From a virus: 41,409 nucleotides of DNA. Position numbers and translations under genes: made by a program. Every line of letters begins with the position of its first letter. Within the stretch, counting starts at the first letter, position 1. Shown in pieces: positions 1 through 6,912 of this stretch. The stretch covers positions 1 to 41,409 of IMG/VR virus record IMGVR_UViG_3300021142_000071, one strand, 5' to 3'. The notes below the pieces were generated by a model. That model made no database searches. It had not been told where the DNA came from and saw only the letters and a program-made list of their open reading frames with translations.

Positions 1-165
1 GCCGCACCTGCTGCACCTGTATACGCTGCACCCGCACCTGTACAGCAGTTTGCACCCGCTGCACCTGCCGCACCTGCTGCACCTGTACAGCAACCAGCAA
101 TCGACCCAACAACAGGTCTGGCTGTTCCACCATGGCAGCAACAAGCTGCTCCAGCCGCGCAGTAA
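1..165 (+). CDS. C-terminal end of an Ala/Pro/Gln-rich phage protein (5' end outside window)
   Basis: Frame 1 is open from the first base to a TAA at 163-165 and encodes 54 residues made almost only of Ala, Pro, Gln and Val, ending PWQQQAAPAAQ. A 21-bp stretch at 1-21 is repeated exactly at 67-87, so the tail has grown by short tandem duplication. The piece looks like a flexible, low-complexity C-terminal tail; the folded part lies outside the window and the protein cannot be identified. Its place just ahead of a nuclease and helicase would fit a DNA-binding or recombination protein, but that is only context. An intrinsic terminator follows directly. Confidence 0.6.
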   Translation, partial: AAPAAPVYAAPAPVQQFAPAAPAAPAAPVQQPAIDPTTGLAVPPWQQQAAPAAQ

Positions 166-181
166 TTTTCAATCAAACCGA

Positions 182-210
182 TAAAGGGAGCGTAAGCTCC
201 TTTATTTTAT
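182..210 (+). terminator. Intrinsic terminator after the Ala/Pro-rich gene
   Basis: The arms AAGGGAGC and GCTCCTTT enclose a GTAA tetraloop (GNRA type, 192-195), with one G-T wobble, and are followed by the T-rich run TTATTTTAT. It lies 17 bases after the stop codon and just before the ribosome binding site of the next gene, so it probably ends or attenuates the upstream transcript. Confidence 0.75.
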
Positions 211-223
211 CTTTGGAGTTGGT

Positions 224-427
224 ATGTCGGATGATGTAGATAAATGCAATGAAACATCTTTAATTATTGAAGATGCGAAAATAAGAGAAATAAGAAGAAA
301 AGCATGTATTGATCCAGGCGTTCCGGGCGAATGCGATCGTTGTGGTGAAAATAGTTTACGTTTAATATTTGGATATTGCGCACCTTGTCGCGATAAATAC
401 AAACTTGACGGTACAAGGACAATATGA
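224..427 (+). CDS. DksA/TraR-type C4 zinc-finger protein
   Basis: The 67-residue protein has the C-terminal zinc finger of the DksA/TraR family: C37-x2-C40, then C52-x2-C55, with the RL-x-x-GYC-x-x-C spacing typical of the group. It is much shorter than DksA (about 150 residues) and close to TraR-like proteins (about 70), which bind the RNA polymerase secondary channel and mimic DksA plus ppGpp. Phages often carry such proteins; an effect on host transcription is inferred from family. The start has a GGAG Shine-Dalgarno at 215-218. The stop overlaps the next ATG by four bases (ATGA at 424), so it is translationally coupled to the nuclease gene. Confidence 0.75.
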   Translation: MSDDVDKCNETSLIIEDAKIREIRRKACIDPGVPGECDRCGENSLRLIFGYCAPCRDKYKLDGTRTI

Positions 428-1329
428 CTATCTATTTGGCTGAAAAAACAAAAGCAGCAATAGAAGAACAGCAGACATCAGATCAGTGTGCTTCTTTTCG
501 GACGTTTCTTAAAAATGTCCTGCCTCATATGAATGACGCTTATCGCGGTTACGAAAAGAATCCTTATCGTAACCACATGGGAGCGTCGGTAATTGGTAAA
601 GGTTGCGAGCGAGCTACTTGGTATGGTTTTCACTGGTTTAAGAAGACTTCGTTTTCCGGACGTATGCTTCGTTTATTTAATAGGGGGCATCTTGAAGAAG
701 CCAGATTTATCGCATCTCTGCTCTGCATTGGTGTACAAATATATCAACAAGACGAAAATGGAAAACAGTATCGCATTTCGGATGCCGGTGGCCATTTTGG
801 CGGTAGTGGTGATGGTGTGGCTGTTGGAATTCCAGATCTTCCTGCCGGAGAACCATGTCTTCTTGAATTCAAGACGCATGGCTCGAAATACTTTGCTGAA
901 CTCATCAAAAAAGGTGTAAAAGCAGCAAAGCACGAACATTATGTTCAAATGCAGATTTACATGAAAAAGATGAAACTGCGAGTTGCAATGTATGGAGCAG
1001 TTAATAAAGATACAGACGAATACTATTTTGAAATTGTCTATCTGGATGAACTTACAGGCGACATGTATATTGAAAATGGTAAGCGTTTGATTTTTATGCG
1101 CCAACCTCCTCAAAAAATAAATTCGTCTCCTGGATGGCATGAATGTAAATACTGCGACTATAACCGCATCTGTCATTTTGGTATTGAGCCAGAACGCAAT
1201 TGCAGAACCTGTCACTTCTCTCAAGCAATGGAAGATGGAACTTGGAACTGTAATGAACCAAATGGTATCGGCAATCCGTTGTCGGAAGATCAACAGCTTG
1301 CTGGTTGTCCAAATCATACGAGGATATAA
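424..1329 (+). CDS. Cas4/RecB-like PD-(D/E)XK nuclease with Cys cluster
   Basis: This 301-residue protein shows the PD-(D/E)XK nuclease core: the GHLEE segment (H89), the acidic residue in GSGDGV (D130), LLEFKTH with E148-x-K150, and the QMQIYM helix at 175-180. Like Cas4 and AddB it has one cysteine before the nuclease core (C61, GKGCERA) and three after it (C241-x2-C244-x5-C250), a set that normally holds a 4Fe-4S cluster. Four further cysteines near the C-terminus (C260, C263, C276, C295) could bind a second metal. It is expected to cut or resect DNA ends in phage recombination, working with the adjacent SF2 helicase, whose start codon overlaps its stop by one base. There is no CRISPR array or cas1/cas2, so a spacer-acquisition role is not supported. 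Confidence 0.85.
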   Translation: MTIYLAEKTKAAIEEQQTSDQCASFRTFLKNVLPHMNDAYRGYEKNPYRNHMGASVIGKGCERATWYGFHWFKKTSFSGRMLRLFNRGHLEEARFIASLLCIGVQIYQQDENGKQYRISDAGGHFGGSGDGVAVGIPDLPAGEPCLLEFKTHGSKYFAELIKKGVKAAKHEHYVQMQIYMKKMKLRVAMYGAVNKDTDEYYFEIVYLDELTGDMYIENGKRLIFMRQPPQKINSSPGWHECKYCDYNRICHFGIEPERNCRTCHFSQAMEDGTWNCNEPNGIGNPLSEDQQLAGCPNHTRI

Positions 1330-3056
1330 TGTTAATTAAACTTCGTTATTATCAAGAAGATGCAATTAACGCAATATGGGAGTATTTCCAGACTAAGTTT
1401 GGAAATCCTCTTGTATTGATGCCTGTTGGTACTGGTAAGAGTGTTGTAATTGCAGGATTCTTAGAAAGTATTTTCAGAGCATATCCAAACCAAAAAATTA
1501 TGGTTTGTACGCACGTTAAGAAGCTTATCGAACAAAACCATGCAAAACTTCATGCTGTGTGGCCAACTGCACCTGCTGGTATATATAGCTCCGGTTTAAA
1601 GCAGCGCGACATACACGACAAAATCATATTCTGCGGAGTTGCTTCTATTGTTAAAAACATTTCTTTGTTTGGTAGAATTGATTTGTTTATAATTGACGAA
1701 GCAGATTTGGTATCCACAGATGAAGCCAGTATGTACCAGAAAGTTATTCAAGGTTTGCTCGGCGTTAATCCAAATATGAAGGTAATTGGATTAACTGCTA
1801 CAGACTGGCGTTCTGGTCAGGGTCGTATTACAAACGGAGGTATTTTTACGGATGTTTGTTTTGACTTGACAACAACAGAAAAGTTTACGCAAATGTTCGA
1901 CGAAGGTTGGTTAACTCCGTTGATTCCTTTGCGTACTGATATTGAATTGGACATAAGTGGTGTTCATAAACTTGGTGGAGATTTCAAACAGAACGAATTG
2001 GAACTTGCTGTCAATAAAGACGACATCACGCTCAAAGTTTTAAAAGAAGCTCTAAGATACGGACATAATCGTAAAAGCTGGTTAATCTTTGCTACAGGTG
2101 TCAAGCACTGCGAATCTGTATATGCAATCTTAAATGCTCTTGGTGTGGACTGTACTATTGCTCATAGCAAGATGAAAACAAAGGAATGTGATGACAATAT
2201 TAATTCCTGGATATCAGGACGTACCACTGCCATTGTTAATAACGGAATGCTTACTACTGGTATTGATAATCCCGATTGTGATTTTATCGTGGTGCTCCGC
2301 CCTACTATGTCTTCTAGACTTTGGGTACAGATTCTTGGTCGCGGCACGAGAACGGTTTATGCGGACGGATATCCAATTAATACAGTTGAAGAACGTCTAC
2401 TTGCAATTCGTAACGGCCCTAAGCAAAATACACTCGTTCTCGATTTTGCTGGTAATGCCAAGCGACTGGGGCCAATCAATGACCCTGTTATCCCAAAAGA
2501 AAAAGGAAAAGGATCTCCTGGAGACGCTCCAATCCGAATCTGTGATCATTGCAACATGTATAATCACGCAAGTGCAAGATACTGCGGAGGAAAGCCTGTA
2601 AACGATCCAAATTTCGATATAACTCGCGGATGTGGAACAGAATTTAAAGTTGGAACAAAAATAGTCCAAAAGGCTAGTACAGAAGCGTTAATCAAACGTG
2701 ATGAACCACCGGATGTTCGCTGGATAGAAGTTGTAAGTGTCACTTACGCTGTCCACAGAAAAGAAGGTAAGAAAGACTGTCTGAAAGTTTCTTACTTTGT
2801 TGGACTGCAAAAGTTTACAGAGTATATCCATTTTGAACAGTTTGGTGCGCTTCAACGGAAAGCTCGGGACTGGTGGGCAGTTCGTACTCTTGCAGCATAT
2901 CCGGAATCAACAGAAGAAGCTTCTAAACTGGCGCCTAGCTTACAAGTTCCGCGTCATATTCTTGTGTGGGTAAATACAAAATTCCCTGAAATTATGAAAG
3001 TATGTTTTACAGATGATGTACAAGTAGCACAACCAAAAGGTGAAGTTCCATTCTAA
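1329..3056 (+). CDS. Superfamily 2 DNA helicase
   Basis: The protein (575 residues from ATG 1329) has the SF2 motifs in order: YYQEDA near the N-terminus, Walker A MPVGTGKS (31-38), DEAD box in FIIDEAD (123-126), TAT of motif III (156-158), a C-terminal RecA lobe with GMLTTGIDNP, and motif VI QILGRGTRT. After the helicase core a CDHC...YCGG...GCG pattern suggests a zinc ribbon, then a roughly 120-residue tail I do not recognise. It should unwind or remodel DNA or RNA using ATP, in replication or recombination. I chose ATG 1329 over TTG 1305: GAGG lies at about 1320 and the ATG overlaps the upstream TAA (TAATG). Confidence 0.9.
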   Translation: MLIKLRYYQEDAINAIWEYFQTKFGNPLVLMPVGTGKSVVIAGFLESIFRAYPNQKIMVCTHVKKLIEQNHAKLHAVWPTAPAGIYSSGLKQRDIHDKIIFCGVASIVKNISLFGRIDLFIIDEADLVSTDEASMYQKVIQGLLGVNPNMKVIGLTATDWRSGQGRITNGGIFTDVCFDLTTTEKFTQMFDEGWLTPLIPLRTDIELDISGVHKLGGDFKQNELELAVNKDDITLKVLKEALRYGHNRKSWLIFATGVKHCESVYAILNALGVDCTIAHSKMKTKECDDNINSWISGRTTAIVNNGMLTTGIDNPDCDFIVVLRPTMSSRLWVQILGRGTRTVYADGYPINTVEERLLAIRNGPKQNTLVLDFAGNAKRLGPINDPVIPKEKGKGSPGDAPIRICDHCNMYNHASARYCGGKPVNDPNFDITRGCGTEFKVGTKIVQKASTEALIKRDEPPDVRWIEVVSVTYAVHRKEGKKDCLKVSYFVGLQKFTEYIHFEQFGALQRKARDWWAVRTLAAYPESTEEASKLAPSLQVPRHILVWVNTKFPEIMKVCFTDDVQVAQPKGEVPF

Positions 3057-3068
3057 TAAGGAGAAAGT

Positions 3069-3656
3069 ATGTTCGCGTTGATTGATAGAGAAAATATGAC
3101 ACTAATTGGTAAGCATGTGTCGCAGGAAGTTCTTAATAGCTTTGCTTGGATTGAGCTATCTCATGTTGGAAGTATTGTTTGTTTTTGCGAATCACCAGCA
3201 GGGTTTCACTGCTTTAGTCTTTCGGAGTTGAAGAAGTTATATAAAAATCTTGTTTTAAGTTCTAATTGGAAAATAGAAAATTGGAGTCGCGAAGCTTACA
3301 TGACGCTTGTCTGTAGTGCTATTATGCGTTGCGAAGAACTCGATTGCGTTGAACATGAAGTTATAAGGCAAGCACAATGTTTAAGTCAAGACGATGATTA
3401 CCGTTGCATGTACGTTAAAGGTTATCTTACACCAGAACCTGGAACTGCTGATTATGAACCGATTACTTTTACAACAGATTCGAACGAAGAAGAAGAAATC
3501 AAAGCTGAACACGCAGTTGTTCCTGAATTAGCATTTGCAGATATACCCACAAATGTCAAGCGAGAAGGAGCGACATCGCAAAGAATAGCAATAATAAAGC
3601 CTGTTGTTGATTATAGCACGGTTGCTCCGTTACCGTGTAAGCAACCGTGGCTCTAA
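3069..3656 (+). CDS. Hypothetical phage protein (195 aa)
   Basis: I do not recognise the family. The start has a strong AAGGAG about five bases upstream, 12 bases after the helicase stop, so it is co-transcribed with the nuclease and helicase. The N-terminal 130 residues look globular and contain several cysteines. The C-terminal third is acidic (a run of Glu near residue 140) and low in hydrophobic residues, so probably flexible. There is no signal peptide or membrane segment. It is the last gene before a new promoter, which suggests it closes the first operon. Confidence 0.7.
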   Translation: MFALIDRENMTLIGKHVSQEVLNSFAWIELSHVGSIVCFCESPAGFHCFSLSELKKLYKNLVLSSNWKIENWSREAYMTLVCSAIMRCEELDCVEHEVIRQAQCLSQDDDYRCMYVKGYLTPEPGTADYEPITFTTDSNEEEEIKAEHAVVPELAFADIPTNVKREGATSQRIAIIKPVVDYSTVAPLPCKQPWL

Positions 3657-3694
3657 CAGTCTGAAAATAAATCAGGTCATCTGAAGAAAAACGC

Positions 3695-3723
3695 TTGCAT
3701 ATCTTTAAATTAAACGTTAATAT
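3695..3723 (+). promoter_or_regulatory. Sigma-70 type promoter for the Ala/Lys-rich protein gene
   Basis: TTGCAT (3695-3700) and TAATAT (3718-3723) are separated by exactly 17 bases, a good match to the sigma-70 consensus. It lies in the 133-base gap before the gene at 3790, leaving a leader of about 60 bases that ends in an AGGAG ribosome binding site at about 3778-3782. Confidence 0.65.
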
Positions 3724-3789
3724 GTAGGTGTTGTAACGGATTTTATAAATTTAGAATTACCTGACACTAACCTTTCTAGGAGAAACAAA

Positions 3790-4428
3790 ATGTCCCAAGC
3801 TCATACAACCCAAGGCGCTGCCTCTGTTGCTGCACCAACACCTGAACAACTGAAAGCACAAGCTGCTGCTGAAAAAGCTGCAAAAGCTGCTGAAGCAAAA
3901 GCTGCAAAAGAAGCAAAAGTTGCTGCTGATAAAGCAGAAAAAGAAGCCAAGGCTACTGCCAAAGCTGCTGCTGATAAAGAAGCACTGGCTGCTAAAACTG
4001 CTGCTGACAAAGCTGCAAAAGAAGAAGCCACCGCTAAATTGAAAGCTGACAAAGAAGACAAAAAACTGGCCGATGAAAAAGTCAAAGCTGATAAAAAAGC
4101 TGCTGCTGAACAAAAGAAAGCTGATGCTGTTGCCAAAGCTGCTGCCGCTGTCCAAGCCAAAGCTGATGCTAAAGCCGCAAAAGAAGCCAGCCGTATGCCA
4201 GAACAAAACGGTATTCGCCGTCCTCGCCCAACAACCATCTGCGGTATCATGTGGGCTCGCCTGGATCTGTTCAGTGCCGAAATCAAAGCACCATGCCCTT
4301 CCAAAACTTTCATGGACTGGGCAACTGCTCAAGGCTATGCAGAACCAACAATGCGTACTCAGTATGCATCATGGCGTAAATTCAACAACGTAACCGGACG
4401 TATCGTGTTGCCTGTTGTAGCTTCGTAA
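3790..4428 (+). CDS. Ala/Lys-rich histone H1-like protein with C-terminal helical domain
   Basis: Residues 16-135 are nearly all Ala, Lys, Glu and Asp in AAxKAAKEA-like units, a long charged helix or coiled coil like bacterial H1-type and TolA-like segments. Residues 139-204 form a compact domain (NGIRRPRP, IMWARLD, TQYASWRKF) resembling a small domain found in other phage and proteobacterial proteins, possibly a helix-turn-helix fold. A diverged copy of it occurs in the gene at 12890. Basic Ala/Lys repeats with a folded end suggest a DNA-compacting or nucleoid-type protein; this is inference. It has its own promoter and strong terminator, and its codons are richer in C-ending choices (CTG, ATC) than its neighbours, which suggests high expression. 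Confidence 0.75.
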   Translation: MSQAHTTQGAASVAAPTPEQLKAQAAAEKAAKAAEAKAAKEAKVAADKAEKEAKATAKAAADKEALAAKTAADKAAKEEATAKLKADKEDKKLADEKVKADKKAAAEQKKADAVAKAAAAVQAKADAKAAKEASRMPEQNGIRRPRPTTICGIMWARLDLFSAEIKAPCPSKTFMDWATAQGYAEPTMRTQYASWRKFNNVTGRIVLPVVAS

Positions 4429-4442
4429 TAAATCCCGCTCTA

Positions 4443-4477
4443 AAAATCAGCCCTTAATTGGGCTGATTTTATTTTAT
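4443..4477 (+). terminator. Strong intrinsic terminator after the Ala/Lys-rich gene
   Basis: A perfect 11-bp stem (AAAATCAGCCC, 4443-4453, with GGGCTGATTTT, 4460-4470) closes a TTAATT loop and runs into ATTTTAT. It makes the gene at 3790 a single-gene transcription unit. Confidence 0.9.
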
Positions 4478-4516
4478 AACCCGTACTCAACATCTTGTTG
4501 ATCCTCGTGAGGTATC

Positions 4517-5227
4517 ATGATTAATATTCAACCTATGGAAAAAGCGTCACTTGGTGACGGCAATTCCTTATCTTTACATTCCATTTTTTATACAATTCAA
4601 GGTGAAGGAATATTTGCAGGTTGGCCTGCTGTATTTATTCGCCTCGCTGGTTGCAACTTGCAATGTTCTGGTTGTGATACAGACTATACAGAAGGTCGTA
4701 CAATTCAACCAGTAAAAGACATTGTCAGTTCTGTTATCAGGTCAACGGGGCATACAAATCCAAATAAATTACTCCAATCTCTTGTAGTTATTACAGGTGG
4801 TGAACCATTTCGACAGAACTTATTACCATTGATTCGTGAACTGCACAAGCACAATTTGCAAGTTCAAATTGAAACGAACGGAACACTTCCGCCGCCCGAT
4901 GAGCTGCCATACAATGTGGTTATCATGTGCAGCCCTAAAACACCTCGCATAAACGAAAAGCTTGCAAAAAGAGCAGACTTTTTTAAGTATGTGCTGTCGC
5001 ATCGCAGTATTCACAGTGACGGTCTGCCGTTTAATGTTCTAGATGAACGCAATAAATTATACGTAGCGCGTCCACCAGAAGGCTACACAAACCCTATTTA
5101 TTTACAACCAATGGATTCACAAGATGCAATTGAAAATGTTTTAAATGTTCAGGCTGTTGTAGAAAGCTGTAAAAAGTTCGGTTATGTAGTTCAACTTCAA
5201 GTTCATAAGCTGTTAGGAGTGCCATAA
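4517..5227 (+). CDS. queE: 7-carboxy-7-deazaguanine synthase QueE (radical SAM)
   Basis: QueE turns 6-carboxy-tetrahydropterin into 7-carboxy-7-deazaguanine with S-adenosylmethionine, a 4Fe-4S cluster and Mg2+. The 236-residue protein begins with the QueE signature FYTIQGEG (24-31) and has the radical SAM cysteines as C46-x3-C50-x2-C53 (GCNLQCSGC), followed by GGEP for SAM binding and an ETNGT segment. The length is normal for QueE. The start has GAGG at about 4508-4511. It opens the preQ0 cassette and its stop overlaps the next ATG (TAATG). Confidence 0.95.
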   Translation: MINIQPMEKASLGDGNSLSLHSIFYTIQGEGIFAGWPAVFIRLAGCNLQCSGCDTDYTEGRTIQPVKDIVSSVIRSTGHTNPNKLLQSLVVITGGEPFRQNLLPLIRELHKHNLQVQIETNGTLPPPDELPYNVVIMCSPKTPRINEKLAKRADFFKYVLSHRSIHSDGLPFNVLDERNKLYVARPPEGYTNPIYLQPMDSQDAIENVLNVQAVVESCKKFGYVVQLQVHKLLGVP

Positions 5228-5505
5228 TGACTAAGATTGATAATTGGAGCGTGGTTAATGGTAACAGTTCTCCTTACAATGCACCTGAAACGCAATGGCA
5301 AGCGTTGAGCGGTAACATAACAGGTCATCCGAAACTTGGAAAACTAGACGGAATAACAACAAGCCGAATTGTAGGCTGGAGTCTTGGTATGGTTTTAACC
5401 AAAAGCGGAACAAACTACGAACTCGGTGAAGTAGATCCTGCTTATGAGTTATTGTTTCCGAATGCACGTGAACGTCTTATGAATTCTTTGAAAGATATAA
5501 AATGA
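5227..5505 (+). CDS. Hypothetical small protein between queE and queC (92 aa)
   Basis: I do not recognise it. It is tightly coupled: its ATG overlaps the queE stop and its stop overlaps the queC ATG, so it belongs to the preQ0 operon. The middle holds an ITTSRIVG / TKSGTNYELG pattern that looks like a small beta-rich fold, followed by DPAYELLFP. No membrane segment, signal or metal-binding cysteines are seen. Its position makes it a candidate accessory factor or regulator of 7-deazaguanine synthesis, on context alone. Confidence 0.7.
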   Translation: MTKIDNWSVVNGNSSPYNAPETQWQALSGNITGHPKLGKLDGITTSRIVGWSLGMVLTKSGTNYELGEVDPAYELLFPNARERLMNSLKDIK

Positions 5506-6272
5506 GTAAAGCACTTGTAATTTTATCCGGCGGACAAGACTCAACGCTGTGCCTATTTTTAGCAAAGCAAATGTTTAAAGAAGTTCACGCTATTACATTT
5601 GATTATGGTCAGCGTCACAATATTGAAATCCACGCAGCGACAACTGTTGCTCAACTGGCAGGGGTTGATTCGCATGAAATTGTAATTGTTCCAAACTGTT
5701 TGGTTTCTGCAAGTCCGTTAACAAGTAAAAATGAACTTGAAAAATACGAAAACGCAGAGCAAATGGAAGCTGTAATTGGTAATCGAGTAGAACTTACTTT
5801 TGTTCCGATGCGTAATATGTTCTTTTTTACAATTGCAATGAATCGTGCTGTTGCACTTGATTGTAATTATTTGTTTACAGGAATTTGTCAGGCGGACAAT
5901 GCTAATTATCCTGATTGTACAGATGTATTTCGCAGTCGTTTTCAAGATGCTGCAAATGAATCTTTAGGTGTTGGCGGTAGATTTGAAGAACGTTATCGCA
6001 TTCTTGCACCTTTGATGAATATGTCAAAAGCTGAATCTGTAAAACTTGCGTATAACACTCCGGGCGCATGGGAAGCTCTTGCTTATACACACACAAGTTA
6101 TGATGGTAAATATCCCCCAACGGATAACAATCATTCAAATGTGCTACGAGCTCAAGGTTTTGAAAAAGCGGGTCTGCCTGATCCTCTGGTCTTACGTGCT
6201 GTTGCTGAAGGTTTAATGGCTCTCCCAACAACACAAAATTATCAAGCAGGGCAACATAATGGCGCACAATAA
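5502..6272 (+). CDS. queC: 7-cyano-7-deazaguanine (preQ0) synthase QueC, zinc-cysteine-free form
   Basis: QueC makes preQ0 from 7-carboxy-7-deazaguanine, ammonia and ATP. The ATP-pyrophosphatase loop SGGQDST is at 9-15, followed by FDYGQRH (33-39), the VPMRNMFF segment near 101 and TGICQADNANYPDCT at 126-140, all typical of QueC. The C-terminal part (193-232) keeps LRAQGFEKAGLPDPL. However, the four zinc-binding cysteines usual in bacterial QueC (one before this point, then CGxCxxC) are absent: the segment reads HTSYDGKYPPTDNNHSNVLR. Other phage QueC proteins may share this form. The start overlaps the preceding stop by four bases. Confidence 0.93.
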   Translation: MSKALVILSGGQDSTLCLFLAKQMFKEVHAITFDYGQRHNIEIHAATTVAQLAGVDSHEIVIVPNCLVSASPLTSKNELEKYENAEQMEAVIGNRVELTFVPMRNMFFFTIAMNRAVALDCNYLFTGICQADNANYPDCTDVFRSRFQDAANESLGVGGRFEERYRILAPLMNMSKAESVKLAYNTPGAWEALAYTHTSYDGKYPPTDNNHSNVLRAQGFEKAGLPDPLVLRAVAEGLMALPTTQNYQAGQHNGAQ

Positions 6273-6459
6273 ATATTCTCACTTAACAACTTCAGAACTT
6301 TTGTTTAAAGTTGATGCAGCGAGAAATGTAAGCTCTGTTATTGACGAACTAGCAAATAGACTGGAATGCAGGTTGGAAGACAAAGAATGTATTAACCGTC
6401 ATCCAAAAAATCTGTGCTGTCCTGCTTGTGAAGCACAATTAAATTTTAAGGAAGAATGA
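6259..6459 (+). CDS. Small Cys-containing hypothetical protein (66 aa)
   Basis: The gene overlaps the end of queC by 14 bases and the start of queD by four, with AGGG about ten bases before its ATG. The N-terminal half is helical. The C-terminal half carries C44, then CCPAC (C52, C53, C56), which may bind zinc together with nearby His. I do not recognise the family. Its tight fit between queC and queD argues that it is a real gene. Confidence 0.65.
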   Translation: MAHNKYSHLTTSELLFKVDAARNVSSVIDELANRLECRLEDKECINRHPKNLCCPACEAQLNFKEE

Positions 6460-6905
6460 TGTATCAATCAACAAAAGAATACGGACATGAAATAGGTCTG
6501 AGTTGTGCCTTTCGTCAACACAAAGCGCATAGTCACTGTCACTTCTTGCATGGTTATGCTCTTGCAATTAAGTTTACGTTTTCAACGAACGAACTGACAG
6601 AAAACGAAGGTTGGGTTGTCGATTTCGGCGGATTAAAATCTTTGAAATCCATGCTGGAAGATACTTTTGACCACAAATTGCTAGTTGCAGAAGATGATCC
6701 TTATAAGGATGAACTTTGCGCGCTTGCTGGAATTGGTGTTGCAGATGTTGTTGTTGTTGAGCGCACTGGTTGCGAAGCATTTGCAAAACTGATCTACGAA
6801 TGTACAGAACAATGGTTGAAGGATGCAGGGTTTTCACCGCGCTGCAAACTCATGTCTGTTGAAGTAAAAGAACACGGTGCAAACTCAGCCTCTTTCCATA
6901 GATAA
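6456..6905 (+). CDS. queD: 6-carboxy-5,6,7,8-tetrahydropterin synthase QueD-like
   Basis: QueD converts dihydroneopterin triphosphate to 6-carboxy-tetrahydropterin. The 149-residue protein has the family layout: a first zinc histidine (H22 in FRQHKAH), the catalytic cysteine (C28 in HSHCHF), the HG motif (H32-G33), GWVVDFGGLK (70s) and FDHKLL, then a conserved acidic region near the C-terminus (VEVKEHGA). The second histidine of the usual HGH zinc motif is replaced by Tyr (Y34), so the zinc site is atypical. AAGGA precedes two adjacent ATGs (6456 and 6459); either could be used. Confidence 0.88.
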   Translation: MMYQSTKEYGHEIGLSCAFRQHKAHSHCHFLHGYALAIKFTFSTNELTENEGWVVDFGGLKSLKSMLEDTFDHKLLVAEDDPYKDELCALAGIGVADVVVVERTGCEAFAKLIYECTEQWLKDAGFSPRCKLMSVEVKEHGANSASFHR

Positions 6906-6912
6906 GGTAATC

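Noticed and set aside
673-1317. 214-codon minus-strand ORF opposite the nuclease gene
   Set aside because: It has no ribosome binding site or family resemblance, and the plus strand encodes a clear nuclease with all motifs.
424-3056. CRISPR-Cas fragment (Cas4-like plus helicase)
   Set aside because: No repeat-spacer array, cas1, cas2 or Cas3 HD nuclease is present. The helicase lacks Cas3 features, and Cas4-like nucleases are common in phages.
3757-4332. Long minus-strand ORFs opposite the Ala/Lys-rich gene (191 and 170 codons)
   Set aside because: They are mirror products of the GCT/GCA/AAA-rich codons (poly Ser/Phe or Ala/Ser), lack ribosome binding sites and oppose a gene with its own promoter and terminator.
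4478-4516. Possible preQ1 riboswitch before queE
   Set aside because: There are only two short symmetric elements (CAAC...GTTG and CCTCGTGAGG overlapping the ribosome binding site). No preQ1 aptamer consensus with its A-rich tail is recognisable, and the gap is very short after the terminator.
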